The notes: generated from the sequence alone by a model not told the origin. Counted from the stretch's first letter, positions 35,517 to 45,381 are shown. The stretch is DNA of 64,000 nucleotides from an uncultured Bacteroidia bacterium (GCA_902791865.1 CADAXK010000001.1:254205-318204), one strand, 5' to 3'. Numbers and translations: made by a program.

Positions 35517-38500
35517 TTAGAACTTCGTAACCTTTCTTACGATTACTTCGTTTGCTGTGTAGATTCTTACGAAGTACATACCTGCTGGCTGAGCTTCGAG
35601 AGAAATAGTTACAACATCTGAAGAAACTGTTTCGTTGGAAACAACCTGTCCATCAACATTTGCAATTTCAACGCGCTGAGCATTGCCGTTTGTAACAATG
35701 TTAACAATGTCGCTTGTCGGATTAGGATAGATTGCTATTTCAGAAGCAAGTTCATCAACCGAAGTAACGATAGAAACATCTTCGTTGCTACGAGGATAAA
35801 TCTGGATGGTATCGCTATAGAATACAGCAAAACCAGTAATGTCCCAGTTGGTGTTGTCACCGATTTCCATATCCAAAGTCTTGAAACCATTTCTAAGAAC
35901 TGCTTCGTTGCCATTCTGCGAGAATGTCACATTTCTACCAGTATGACCTTCAGTGTAAGTTGTACCTGTTGCTACTGCTACATTTTCAACTTTTACAAGT
36001 TGTGAAACATAATCGTTTGTACGAAGTTGTTCAACAGTGATTACGGTTGGAGCGACAGCGCCAGTATTCTGAGTTGAAGCTGCAGTGTTGAATGTTGGAA
36101 CAAACTCAAGCATTCCGTAATACATAGTGATTGTACCAGTAATGCCGCCACTGATTACATCGCCTTCGGTGTATTCAGTTGTTATAATGTTGCTACGGTC
36201 GTAAATAAGCAGACCAGCAGTAGCATCCTTTACATACATATTACTTCCGTTGCGGTAAACAAATGTTACATCGCCAGTAAGTACGTAGGTGTCTGTAGTA
36301 TTTTCAAGAGCGTACAAAGCAGCAATGTTCTCGACAAAGTTCGGGAAGGTGTATCTTGCTGTTGCCATGAAGCTAACTTCTTCGCCAAGATATGCAATAG
36401 CCTTGATTGTTGTGTTCTGGCTTACTGCAATTGCTTCGGTGTACTGAGTAGATTCGTTGGTAGGTGTAGTACCATCGGTTGTGTAGTAAATGGTAGCACC
36501 TTCGGTAGCGCAAGTAATTGTTACATTCTGAGATTCTGTGTAATAACCAGCTACTGGAGTAAATACAGGAGTCGCAACTGTAGGAATAGCACCAAGCTTG
36601 TATAAAGTCAACGGATCGCCTGTTGTTGATGTATTCTTGTAGCAAGCAAAACGTGGGTCTCCACTATTCCATTTCAAATTGCGGTTAGTATACTTAACAC
36701 TTGTTATTACAATTTCTCCATTATTTTCAGAGAATGTCCATTCGTCCCTAGTTTCAGTGAATGTCTCATAAGCATACAATTTGTTGCCATCACTGTTGAG
36801 TCCCAAATACCCGTTTCCGTTCAGATACATCGAATATTTGCCATCTTCGGTTGGAGCCACAGTTACCTTGCACATTTCAGTAGTAAGATTTGATTCAATG
36901 ATACCGTCTTCATAGTACTGGAAAATATTCTCATATGTTCCATAATTGCTATTATGTATTCCTTTGAGGACATTGATTGTTTCCGCAGACAAATCGGTAT
37001 AAGTTATTAGGTAGTCGCCAGTCCAGTCTGTAAGAGCCTCGGCGATTGGATAGTAGCAACCTTCTGAAGCTACGGGTATTGTTGCTACAAGTGCAACAGT
37101 CTTTATAGTTTCACCGCTTGTAAGTGTAAGAGTACCTGTTGTAGTAACGTCGCCTGTGAATGTTACTGTTAAGGTTGCTTCTGTGTTCATTGTTATGGTT
37201 TCTGTGTCAACAGTGAAGTTTTCGGTAACAGCTACCGTAATGTTCTCTGTGAGGTTGAGGCTAGAAACATTCAAGGTCTTTGTTTCGTTTGTATTTTCAA
37301 AATTCAATGTTTCTGCACTAACAATGATAGTAGGAGTTGTAACAACATTGTAGAATGCTTCGGCAATACCGCTTGCGATATAATCCTGCTTGTAAGCCTT
37401 TGCCTTTACTGTTGTAGGTTCTGTAATTGTGAGAGCGGCAGTGTATTCATCAGATTCTTCGGTTGGGTCAGCACCATCGAGAGTGTAGCGAATAGTTGCA
37501 CCTTCGGTTGCACAAAGGATTTCTACAGTTTGTGCTTCACTATAGTTTCCTTCTTCAACTGAGAATGTAGGAGTGGCAACTAGTGGTGCGCGGAAGAGGT
37601 CTAGTGCAAAGTTGTACTGTCCTGCATTGTTATTTTCTGAATTACCATTTGCGTATGCACCAAACACATCGTTGTTACTATGATTTAATGCAACAACTCT
37701 ACCATTATCAGCTACATTTATAATCTTATATCCAGAGTATTCGCCAACTAAAGCAGATGATATTGTAGTATATTCACTTATGGTCCAGTCCTTATTTGTT
37801 GTTTTAGAGAAATTCGTTGAATTACTTGAAAAACCTAAAGTATCATTAGAACCGTTTATAAACCTATATGAACCTTCGTTAACCTTAAGTGTCCATACAA
37901 TAGAATCGACATCGGTTGTAATAATATCATCTTGAACCGTTACGGCAACACCCTTTAATTTGTTTGTAATTCTTGTCGGAGCAACATAGTAGTGCGTTGC
38001 ATCGTCATCGTAGCGCGAAGCAATGATAACCTTGTCACCATCCTGCAACTGGTCGAGTGATGTTACGCGGGTGTAGTTGTCTCCTACAATAGGTTCTGTC
38101 TTTGTGAAAGTAGCCTCTGCTTCTGCACTGTTGTACATACCTTCCTTAACAGCGATTGCCTTTACCGTAGATGTTTCGTAAAGAGTGAATGGTTCGCTAT
38201 AGAGGTTTTCTTCTGCAACAGTTGGTGTGTTTCCATCAGTAGTGTAGTAAATGGCAGAGCCTTCTGTTTCGCAAGCCAAAGTCACCTCAACGGATGTTTC
38301 AAATTCACCACCATTAGGAGTGATTGTCGGAGTTGCAACGATTTCCCTATCAGTTATATTGTAGGTTGCCGTTACAACTGTGCTACGCAGACCATCCTTT
38401 TCTGCGAAAGCATTAATAGTAGTCGTATCGTTGAATGTCAATGGTTCGGTATATTCGAGTTGAGCATCGTTAGGTTCAATATTATAATATATTGTTGCAC

Positions 38501-41051
38501 CTTCAGTTTCACAAGTCAAGGTAACTGTTACACTAGCTACGTATGTACCAGCCGCAGGTGTAAATGTTGGTTCTGCAGGAACTTCTCTCTTAACAATATC
38601 CTCTGCTGTGCGCGGGAAAATCTGGTAGTCTGAATTATATTTCGAAACAAAACCAGTTACTGATGTAATAACATCGTCAACTGCATAGTTGCTTTCGGTT
38701 ATCAAATTGAATCTATCAAAGATTTTCATCGTGTTTTCTCCATCCGAAACAATAATGTTTTGTCCGTCTATTCCTGTTACTGTCAAATTCTGAACTGTTA
38801 CAAGCTGTGACATAAAGTCGTTTTCGTTAGACATCTGCGGGATGGTTACAACTATAGGTTCAACAGGACCATTATTTTCGGTTGATACGGCAAGGTTTGC
38901 AGTAGGAACTACTTCGTAAAGCCCCCTAAAGATTGAAGTCTTACCCATAATTCCACCGCTGATAACATCACCTTCGTTATATTCTGTAGTAATAATCGAA
39001 TCGTTATTATCAAATATCATCATACCTGCAGTTGCATCCTTTACAAACATATATCTATGATCTCTGAAAACGAAAACAACATCACCTGTAATCTTGTACT
39101 GATCGTTGTTGGCAGTTGAATATACTGCTGCAAGGTTTTCGAGGAATACCGGCATTGTGTATGCAGCCGAAGCAATCTGGCTGTTGTTCATTCCTTCCTT
39201 TACTGCGATAGCCTTTACTGTAGCCGAAGCACTGAGAGTGAAAGGTTCGGTGTATGAAGTCGATTCAGCAGTCGGATCGGTGCCATCGGTTGTGTAGTGA
39301 ATTACAGCTTCTGCAGTTTCGCAAACGATAGTAATCAGCTGCGGTGTGTTATAGTTGCCAGCTTCGGGAGCGATAACTGGGGTAGCAACAGTTTCTATAT
39401 TTGAAATGGTATAGGTTGCCGAAACTATTTCGCTCGAAGCACCGTTCTTTATTGCGATAGCCTTTACCGTGGCTGTTTCGGTAATATGAATAGCCTCGGT
39501 GTATGCAGTTGAAGCATCAGTCGGGTCCGAACCATCAAGAGTGTAGTATATGGTTGCACCTTCGGTTTCGCAAGCAAGAGCAACATCAACATTGTTGAAG
39601 AAAGTTCCTTCAGCCGGATTGAATGTTGGGTTGGCAATGAGTTCCTGAACCTCACGCGGCGACTTGTATAAAGTTATTGCCGACTGCCCACTGGTATAAC
39701 AAGCAAAGCGCTTAGGATTGGTAGAACCATTATACTTAATTGAACGAGTATCTGTTCCAACATTTGTAATGCTTACAACTTCGCCAGAAACAGAGAATGT
39801 CCATTCGTTACGACCATCTGTAACATCTTCATCAAATTCAAGAGAATTACTAGAATTCCAACCAAGGTATCCGACATTTTCAAGGTAAAGCGTATAACCA
39901 TTGCTTGTGCTTCTTGCAGTAACCTTTATTGCATCGGTTGTTGCGTTTGCAGTAATCTTATTTCCAACAAGGTAATCTGAAACATCTTGCTCCGTACCAT
40001 AATTGGTCGAAGTTTCACTGCTTCCTGCTAATGCTTTTACAACACTTCCGTTTGTATTAGTTATAAGGTATTCACCAGTCCAGTCGGTTGCAGGAGCTTC
40101 TGTAACAACTGTATAATAAACTGCATCGGGGTCAACAACAGAACCTGTAAGATTTATTGTCTTGCTAGTTGCATTAGTCGAAGCAATTGTAATTGTTGCA
40201 TTGTATGCACCAACGTCAAGACCAGCCTTCATACGAACGAATACATCTGTAGAAGACACCGTGCCTTCGCTAGGTGTAATGGTTACAGAAGAAGCATAGG
40301 TTCCGTCTTCGGTGCTGCACAATTCAAAATCTGCATCGTCGGGAACGCTTACTGTAATATCGGCAGTAAGGTTGCTTCCTTCAACAGAAAAACTCTGTGC
40401 TGCCGAAGGTCCATTATTAAGATTGTATGAAAAATCTACAAGAGACTGTGTTAACGAAATTGATGGTCCTCCTTCTTCATACTTGTATATGGAAACTGCT
40501 GTTTGTCCAGAAGAGTAGCAAGAAAAAATAGTACCGTTTCTTCTTAAGTTATTGCGAGTATTTGTTCCTTGAGCTATAACTGTTGTCTCACCTCCAGAAA
40601 TTGTCACCAACCACGAACCATTAGCATCCAAATCTTCTTGTGTTCTCAAATAGTTTGAACCAGAACTTGCAGCAAACAAATAACCATTGCCGACATAGAA
40701 GCCAAAGGTGTTGTTTTCTGTTCCTTCGACTAACTTTATGCCCTGAACACCTGCTTCGTCATCAAATTCAACATCGTCTCCGTTGTTTGTTATGGCAACA
40801 GCAGCTCTGTTGTTAGAGTTCTGCGTTGTTCCAAGAGCATATTCTCCAGAAACAATAATAATAGAATCACCAACTGCCAAATCGGCAGCAGCAGTTACCA
40901 AATTCCATGTCTGTCCGTAAAACGGAGCAGCAATAAAAGTCATAGCCATAGCCGCAACTACAGCCCTTAATTTCTGCGAATGCCGTTTAAAGCTTTTCGC
41001 AAGTTTCCCAAAGCCAAACCTTTGAGAAACACCAGCATAAAGTTCTCTCAT
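35517..41051 (-). CDS. Giant T9SS-exported surface protein with six chitobiase-type (CHB_HEX_C) repeats
   Basis: 1844 residues with an unusually long signal region (hydrophobic core VVAAMAMTFIAAPFYG about residue 31-46). N-terminal beta domain, a BACON-like/Ig unit, a lectin-like segment, then six CHB_HEX_C-type modules recognisable by ATIYYTLDGSDPTDASTAYTEA, VIHYTTDGTDPT, ATIYYNIEPNDAQLEYTEP, AIYYTTDGNTPT, ATIRYTLDGADPT and ATIYYTTDGTTPT. Two OB-fold-like modules (ITGDVVFVFRDHRYMFVKDATAGMMIFD and LTGDVTFVYRNGSNMYVKDATAGLLIYD) lie between them. The end is a T9SS type A sorting domain (IAIYPNPTSDIVNIV ... EVIVRKVTKF). Likely an adhesin or glycan-binding cell-surface protein; no catalytic motif seen. 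Confidence 0.85.
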   Translation of the reverse strand: MRELYAGVSQRFGFGKLAKSFKRHSQKLRAVVAAMAMTFIAAPFYGQTWNLVTAAADLAVGDSIIIVSGEYALGTTQNSNNRAAVAITNNGDDVEFDDEAGVQGIKLVEGTENNTFGFYVGNGYLFAASSGSNYLRTQEDLDANGSWLVTISGGETTVIAQGTNTRNNLRRNGTIFSCYSSGQTAVSIYKYEEGGPSISLTQSLVDFSYNLNNGPSAAQSFSVEGSNLTADITVSVPDDADFELCSTEDGTYASSVTITPSEGTVSSTDVFVRMKAGLDVGAYNATITIASTNATSKTINLTGSVVDPDAVYYTVVTEAPATDWTGEYLITNTNGSVVKALAGSSETSTNYGTEQDVSDYLVGNKITANATTDAIKVTARSTSNGYTLYLENVGYLGWNSSNSLEFDEDVTDGRNEWTFSVSGEVVSITNVGTDTRSIKYNGSTNPKRFACYTSGQSAITLYKSPREVQELIANPTFNPAEGTFFNNVDVALACETEGATIYYTLDGSDPTDASTAYTEAIHITETATVKAIAIKNGASSEIVSATYTISNIETVATPVIAPEAGNYNTPQLITIVCETAEAVIHYTTDGTDPTAESTSYTEPFTLSASATVKAIAVKEGMNNSQIASAAYTMPVFLENLAAVYSTANNDQYKITGDVVFVFRDHRYMFVKDATAGMMIFDNNDSIITTEYNEGDVISGGIMGKTSIFRGLYEVVPTANLAVSTENNGPVEPIVVTIPQMSNENDFMSQLVTVQNLTVTGIDGQNIIVSDGENTMKIFDRFNLITESNYAVDDVITSVTGFVSKYNSDYQIFPRTAEDIVKREVPAEPTFTPAAGTYVASVTVTLTCETEGATIYYNIEPNDAQLEYTEPLTFNDTTTINAFAEKDGLRSTVVTATYNITDREIVATPTITPNGGEFETSVEVTLACETEGSAIYYTTDGNTPTVAEENLYSEPFTLYETSTVKAIAVKEGMYNSAEAEATFTKTEPIVGDNYTRVTSLDQLQDGDKVIIASRYDDDATHYYVAPTRITNKLKGVAVTVQDDIITTDVDSIVWTLKVNEGSYRFINGSNDTLGFSSNSTNFSKTTNKDWTISEYTTISSALVGEYSGYKIINVADNGRVVALNHSNNDVFGAYANGNSENNNAGQYNFALDLFRAPLVATPTFSVEEGNYSEAQTVEILCATEGATIRYTLDGADPTEESDEYTAALTITEPTTVKAKAYKQDYIASGIAEAFYNVVTTPTIIVSAETLNFENTNETKTLNVSSLNLTENITVAVTENFTVDTETITMNTEATLTVTFTGDVTTTGTLTLTSGETIKTVALVATIPVASEGCYYPIAEALTDWTGDYLITYTDLSAETINVLKGIHNSNYGTYENIFQYYEDGIIESNLTTEMCKVTVAPTEDGKYSMYLNGNGYLGLNSDGNKLYAYETFTETRDEWTFSENNGEIVITSVKYTNRNLKWNSGDPRFACYKNTSTTGDPLTLYKLGAIPTVATPVFTPVAGYYTESQNVTITCATEGATIYYTTDGTTPTNESTQYTEAIAVSQNTTIKAIAYLGEEVSFMATARYTFPNFVENIAALYALENTTDTYVLTGDVTFVYRNGSNMYVKDATAGLLIYDRSNIITTEYTEGDVISGGITGTITMYYGMLEFVPTFNTAASTQNTGAVAPTVITVEQLRTNDYVSQLVKVENVAVATGTTYTEGHTGRNVTFSQNGNEAVLRNGFKTLDMEIGDNTNWDITGFAVFYSDTIQIYPRSNEDVSIVTSVDELASEIAIYPNPTSDIVNIVTNGNAQRVEIANVDGQVVSNETVSSDVVTISLEAQPAGMYFVRIYTANEVIVRKVTKF

Positions 41052-41095
41052 GTTTAATAATTTTAATTTAACCTAATTTACAAAACTCAAAGGGG

Positions 41096-41103
41096 CAAAG
41101 TTA
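41096..41103 (-). promoter_or_regulatory. -7 element of the giant surface-protein gene
   Basis: Minus strand TAACTTTG; leader about 38 nt. Confidence 0.45.
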
Positions 41104-41189
41104 ATTATTTAATAGAAACGAACAAGACCAAACTTTACAACCTCAATAAAAAATTTATGAACCATAAGTTAATAAGTGACATTTTTCAT

Positions 41190-41197
41190 TATTTTTG
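41190..41197 (+). promoter_or_regulatory. -7 element of the 41.2-45.2 kb operon
   Basis: TATTTTTG, 21 nt ahead of ATG 41219; the only promoter-like element before the kinase-MBOAT-DltD run. Confidence 0.5.
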
Positions 41198-41218
41198 CGG
41201 TGCGTTATAAACAAAAAA

Positions 41219-41878
41219 ATGAATAAATTTATATTGACCATATTGGTTCTGATTTTTTCCTTGTCGATTTATGCACAAAGTGACGCGGAAACATTTACAG
41301 ACAAACGTGATGGCAACACTTATAATATTATAAGCATCGGCAAACAAAAATGGATGGGCGAAAACCTTCGCTATCTCCCCGAAATAAGTCCTGCAAATGA
41401 AGGATACCTGTATGAAATACACTACTATGTATACGGATACAACGGCACCGACATTGACTCGGCAAAAGCAACAGCCAATTATTCGGAATACGGCGTGCTA
41501 TACAACTATCTTGCAGCAAAGAAAGCATGTCCATTTGGCTGGCGACTACCATCGGAAAAAGACTGGAAAGAATTAGAGACCGTGCTTAACAACTCCCAAA
41601 CAGGATCATATATGGCCAGCAAGTCTGACTTATGGGACGATGGCAAAATGAAAAAAGCAGCATGCTGGGGTGAGTCAAAATTCAACGCCATGCCTGCCGG
41701 ATACCGCGATGGCAATGGATTCTTCGCTGAATGCAGAAAAACCGCATACTTCTGGACATCAAAACAAGAAAAGCAAACATACGCATTTTACAGATATATC
41801 GAGAACGATGAAACTTATCTTGGTCATGAACATGGCGGATGGGATGACGCTTACTCAATAAGATGCGTTAAAAACTGA
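41219..41878 (+). CDS. Secreted FISUMP-domain protein (Fibrobacter paralogous domain)
   Basis: 219 residues from ATG 41219 with signal peptide MNKFILTILVLIFSLSIYAQ. The mature protein is one FISUMP domain: FTDKRDGNTYNIISIGKQKWMGENLRYLP, YGVLYNYLAAKKACPFGWRLPSEKDWKELE, AMPAGYRDGNGFF and the terminal AYSIRCVKN. This C-type-lectin-related fold is frequent in secreted proteins of Fibrobacter and Bacteroidetes; function unknown. It is the first gene in a tightly packed plus-strand run (17 nt to the kinase). Confidence 0.82.
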   Translation: MNKFILTILVLIFSLSIYAQSDAETFTDKRDGNTYNIISIGKQKWMGENLRYLPEISPANEGYLYEIHYYVYGYNGTDIDSAKATANYSEYGVLYNYLAAKKACPFGWRLPSEKDWKELETVLNNSQTGSYMASKSDLWDDGKMKKAACWGESKFNAMPAGYRDGNGFFAECRKTAYFWTSKQEKQTYAFYRYIENDETYLGHEHGGWDDAYSIRCVKN

Positions 41879-41895
41879 TAAACAATAAGATAACA

Positions 41896-42753
41896 ATGAT
41901 AGCAATAGCTGACAGCGGTTCTACCAAAACCTCATGGATTGTCTCGGACAAAAAAGGCAATGTATACAACTTCAAAACTATAGGGTTCAACCCATATTTT
42001 GTAACTAAGGAAGAAGTAGAAAAATGCATGGCAGAAGCTTTTCCAAAGGAAATTGATTCGACAGAAGTTACAAATGTTTACTTTTATGGTTCCGGTTGCT
42101 CAAACTGCGACAACTATGCCCATCTGCAGGACGCTCTGTCTACATTTTTCCACAAGGCAAGTATATGCATCTTTTCAGACATGCTTGGAACCGCCAGAGC
42201 TGTGCTGAAACGCGAAGCCGGTGTTGCCGCCATACTCGGAACAGGTTCAAACTCATGCTTTTTCGATGGCAACGAAATTACCAAAAGCCCCGTTTCGCTT
42301 GGCTACATTCTTGGCGACGAAGGCAGTGGCGCCACTATCGGAAAGAATTTCATCAAACAGTACCTTGAAGGCAGGTTCGATGCGGAACTCACACGCCAAA
42401 TACACGAGGAAACCGGCGAGAACATAACTACTGTGCTTAACGCTGTATACAAGGGCGAACATCCGAACCGTTACCTTGCCAATTTCACAAAGACCATTAA
42501 CAAGCACATCGACCATCCGCAGATGCAGGAACTAATGCGACAATCGTTCAGGGACTTTTTCGGCAACTATGTGCTAATCTTCCCCGACTACCGAAAATAT
42601 AGGATTGGATTCTGCGGAAGCATTGCATACCATTTCAACGCAATTTTGTTAGATGAGCTTGAAAAAATTGGGTACGACAAAAACAATGTACTGATCATAA
42701 ACGAGGTTTTGCCAGAATTAATGAAATACCATAAGGAAGCTAACACGATCTGA
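41896..42753 (+). CDS. BadF/BadG-type kinase, N-acetylglucosamine kinase-like
   Basis: 285 residues of the ASKHA fold. The phosphate-1 loop is at the N-terminus (IAIADSGSTKTSWIV), and the adenosine/phosphate-2 region contains GVAAILGTGSNSCFFDG and LGYILGDEGSGATIGKNFIKQ, typical of GlcNAc-kinase-like members. Expected reaction: ATP-dependent phosphorylation of an amino sugar, in the cytoplasm. Placed 17 nt after the FISUMP gene and 14 nt before the MBOAT gene, so it is probably co-transcribed; a link between amino-sugar recycling and envelope-polymer acylation is possible but unproven. Confidence 0.88.
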   Translation: MIAIADSGSTKTSWIVSDKKGNVYNFKTIGFNPYFVTKEEVEKCMAEAFPKEIDSTEVTNVYFYGSGCSNCDNYAHLQDALSTFFHKASICIFSDMLGTARAVLKREAGVAAILGTGSNSCFFDGNEITKSPVSLGYILGDEGSGATIGKNFIKQYLEGRFDAELTRQIHEETGENITTVLNAVYKGEHPNRYLANFTKTINKHIDHPQMQELMRQSFRDFFGNYVLIFPDYRKYRIGFCGSIAYHFNAILLDELEKIGYDKNNVLIINEVLPELMKYHKEANTI

Positions 42754-42767
42754 AAATGTAAACTGCA

Positions 42768-43964
42768 ATGTTGTTCGGCGACTATACGCTATTTTTTGAC
42801 ATATTTCTTTTCGTGCTGATTTTTTCGGCATGCAAGTTCATATTCAAGAAAAATTGGCTGAACAATATTCTTATTCTGCTTGGCAACGCTCTAATTCTCA
42901 CAAAAATCGTATCTCCAAGGTCGGTATTCATATTATTTATGGTATCGCTCATTATTTACGGTGCCGGAATAGTACTGCGGAAACGTAAATTCAAGTGGTT
43001 GCTGGCAATAATACTCACTTTGCTGATTTCCGTGTTCTCCGTTAGAAACTATCCGCTTGTGCAGTCGTGGTTCGGCGAGTGGTGGGATGCTTTCATGCAG
43101 AAACATTTCTTCTCGGTCGAAAAACTTGGCTTGTCGTACATTTTCTTCCGTATGATTCACTGGCTTGTGGAGTGTTATCGGCAGAACATCCGCAGTATAA
43201 ACGTGTTGTCGTATGTGAACTATCTGTTTTTCTTCCCTACTTTCCCTGCCGGACCTATCGACACATTTAATAATTTCCACTATTGGGTCAATAAAACACA
43301 TTTGAGGTTCAATCTGAGAATGCTTCTGGCAGGCGTTGGACGGATTTTTGTCGGGGCAGTAAAGCTTTTGCTCATTGTGCCTTTGATAAAGGAGTATGCT
43401 GTTGACTATAACGCCTTGCTACCATATATGGGCGGGTGGTCGGCTGTCTGTCTTGCAGCTTTGCTGTATTCAATTTACATCTACATCGATTTTTCGGGCT
43501 ACTGCGATGTGGCAATAGGCACCGCGTATATGCTTGGAATTCGTACTCCCGAAAATTTCAGGCTGCCGTATCTTTCGTCAAATGTTGCCGAATTCTGGAA
43601 AAGGTGGCACATAACTTTCTCCTCATTTCTGAAAATGTATGTTTTCAAGCCTGTAATAGCATTGATAAACCGCACTCCGATTGTAAAGTACAGGATGCTG
43701 GTGTCGGTTATTGCGTATTTGGTAACTTTTTTCGTATGTGGGCTTTGGCACGGCAGCACCTTGAATTTTGTCTTTTGGGGACTTTGGCACGGAATCGGAT
43801 TGTCAATATATAAGGTTGCAACAAATAAGAATGTTGGCAAAAGCAATGGTTCGTTGAGTAAAATCATTGGAGTTGCTGTTACATTTGCTTTTGTGACGGT
43901 TGGCTGGATTTTCTTCAATTATCCTGTCGAACAGCTAGTAGAAATGTTTAATTTGCTTTTCTGA
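42768..43964 (+). CDS. MBOAT-family O-acyltransferase (DltB/AlgI-like)
   Basis: 398 residues with about ten membrane helices. The family core runs from LSYIFFRMIHWLVECYRQNIRSINVLSYVNYLFFFPTFPAGPID through NVAEFWKRWHITFSSFLKMYVFKPV to CGLWHGSTLNFVFWGLWHGIGLSIYK, with the conserved catalytic-type His in WHG. Such proteins move an acyl group from a cytosolic thioester to an acceptor on the outer face of the inner membrane. The chain ends NLLF and carries no C-terminal tyrosine-containing acyl-shuttle peptide of its own, which makes the downstream microprotein relevant. Its stop overlaps the next start by one base (TGATG). Confidence 0.9.
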   Translation: MLFGDYTLFFDIFLFVLIFSACKFIFKKNWLNNILILLGNALILTKIVSPRSVFILFMVSLIIYGAGIVLRKRKFKWLLAIILTLLISVFSVRNYPLVQSWFGEWWDAFMQKHFFSVEKLGLSYIFFRMIHWLVECYRQNIRSINVLSYVNYLFFFPTFPAGPIDTFNNFHYWVNKTHLRFNLRMLLAGVGRIFVGAVKLLLIVPLIKEYAVDYNALLPYMGGWSAVCLAALLYSIYIYIDFSGYCDVAIGTAYMLGIRTPENFRLPYLSSNVAEFWKRWHITFSSFLKMYVFKPVIALINRTPIVKYRMLVSVIAYLVTFFVCGLWHGSTLNFVFWGLWHGIGLSIYKVATNKNVGKSNGSLSKIIGVAVTFAFVTVGWIFFNYPVEQLVEMFNLLF

Positions 43965-45070
43965 TGAAGATGTATCGGATGAAATATATGGCATTTGTTG
44001 GAGTTGTCGCTTTGGTGGCGGTGGCGTTCTGGATGCTTGCATCGCTGTGCATTCCCTCATTCCGCTATTCGGCAACCGACAGGCAGCTTTACACTATCCG
44101 CCATCAGGAATTGCGCGACAACAATACGCTTTATACCGACTTGCTCGTACAAAGCATCAAGGCAAACAACGGATACCTTGTCCTTGGAACATCTGAGAGC
44201 GACTATATGAACGGTGAGAATTATTACGATTTCCTTAATGCCGACACAACACTGAAATGCCGTTTTTCTCTAATTGCTGGGGCAGGAAGAACCGCTTGCA
44301 CATATTTTCCGTTGATACAAAGCAACAAAAACATCGGAGGGCTGAAGATTATTTATTTCGTAAATCCTGCATACTGGTGCAACAAATTGGCGCGTAGCAA
44401 TGCCGACTATTTTTTCAGATACACTTCATTTGCGAACTATTACAAGGCAAACAAACCAGAAAACAAAGCCGTGAATGAAATTCTAAAAACCAATTTGCGC
44501 AATACGCGACTGGACGATGTGATGTCGGACTTTTTTTCATACTACATCGACAGGGCAAGGCGCAAATACTACCAGGATTTGGTATTCAACATTGATACTG
44601 CAAAATTTGAAAATACGCTTGCTTGGATTAAACCGCGCCCCGAATTGACGATGCCTTCCACCTATGAGCCGCCCGACAGCAGTACACATAACTATGACCT
44701 TAATGTTGATGCATCGTTTGACATAAACTCGTATTCGCTCGATGCACATCCCGAGGCAACCTACCGCTACGATGAACTATGCGCCATGATACAGGTTTGC
44801 CGTGAAAACAATGTTGACATAACATTCGTAGTCGGACCATACAACAGTATTGCATTTGGCAAGGCACATCCGACAGAAGTTCCGGAAATGCAATCGATTT
44901 GCGACAGTATAACAAACCTTCTTGAGTCCGAAAACGCAAGCTATATAGACGCTACAGACATTTCATCTACTGCTGGTGCATTTCGCGACTGGCAGCATCA
45001 TTCCAGCTATGGAGCATATCTTATTTATCAAAAAATCAAGGATTATGTCGTGGAAAAAGAAAATAGGTAA
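43964..45070 (+). CDS. DltD-like extracytoplasmic acyl transferase
   Basis: 368 residues: an N-terminal membrane anchor (about 8-30), then a soluble SGNH/DltD-like domain. The nucleophile motif is YLVLGTSESDYM (G-T-S-E, Ser about residue 73) and the C-terminal acid-histidine pair is in AFRDWQHHSSYGAYLIYQ, both at the positions seen in DltD. In Gram-positives DltD passes D-alanine to teichoic acid; in this Gram-negative lineage the acceptor must be another polymer. Start codon overlaps the MBOAT stop, so coupling is tight. No DltA ligase or DltC carrier gene is near, so the acyl donor may differ (for example acetyl-CoA). Confidence 0.78.
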   Translation: MKMYRMKYMAFVGVVALVAVAFWMLASLCIPSFRYSATDRQLYTIRHQELRDNNTLYTDLLVQSIKANNGYLVLGTSESDYMNGENYYDFLNADTTLKCRFSLIAGAGRTACTYFPLIQSNKNIGGLKIIYFVNPAYWCNKLARSNADYFFRYTSFANYYKANKPENKAVNEILKTNLRNTRLDDVMSDFFSYYIDRARRKYYQDLVFNIDTAKFENTLAWIKPRPELTMPSTYEPPDSSTHNYDLNVDASFDINSYSLDAHPEATYRYDELCAMIQVCRENNVDITFVVGPYNSIAFGKAHPTEVPEMQSICDSITNLLESENASYIDATDISSTAGAFRDWQHHSSYGAYLIYQKIKDYVVEKENR

Positions 45071-45164
45071 GTTGTTGGTTGTGATTGCCGTCTTTGCGTT
45101 GGTGCTCCTTATGTTCATGTTGCGAACCGATGGCGACATATCCTGTCTGTACACTACATTCTGA
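45045..45164 (+). CDS. 39-residue single-pass microprotein, candidate DltX-like acyl shuttle
   Basis: Starts inside the last codons of the DltD-like gene (26-nt overlap, other frame). Residues 2-9 are basic (SWKKKIGK), 10-26 a membrane helix (LLVVIAVFALVLLMFML), then a short outer tail RTDGDISCLYTTF. DltX of the teichoic acid system has the same plan: N-in basic stretch, one helix, and a C-terminal hexapeptide whose tyrosine carries the acyl group. The Y-x-x-F ending fits that pattern. Too short for the usual length filters; supported by position, topology and C-terminus, not by a homology search. Confidence 0.6.
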   Translation: MSWKKKIGKLLVVIAVFALVLLMFMLRTDGDISCLYTTF

Positions 45165-45218
45165 AATGTTGGATTCCATAGAGCAATTTTTTGGCGCAAT
45201 AAAAATGCTAAAATATTG

Positions 45219-45234
45219 TAACCAAATTTGGTTA
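45219..45234. repeat. 16-bp perfect palindrome in the gap after the acylation operon
   Basis: TAACCAAATTTGGTTA. Without a T-run it is not a clear terminator; it may be an operator. The rest of the 45165-45469 gap holds a terminator (45382) and a promoter (45431), no gene. Confidence 0.5.
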
Positions 45235-45381
45235 TTATGATATTTAAAACTAAGATTTGATGGAGCAGATTCCAATGTTGGAGGGAAAGGTGGAAAGAAT
45301 TGGAAATGATGATGTTAAAATATTGTAGATTTGAAATTATACACGACATAGTTATTCCTAAATTATAAGCAATTTATTTAT

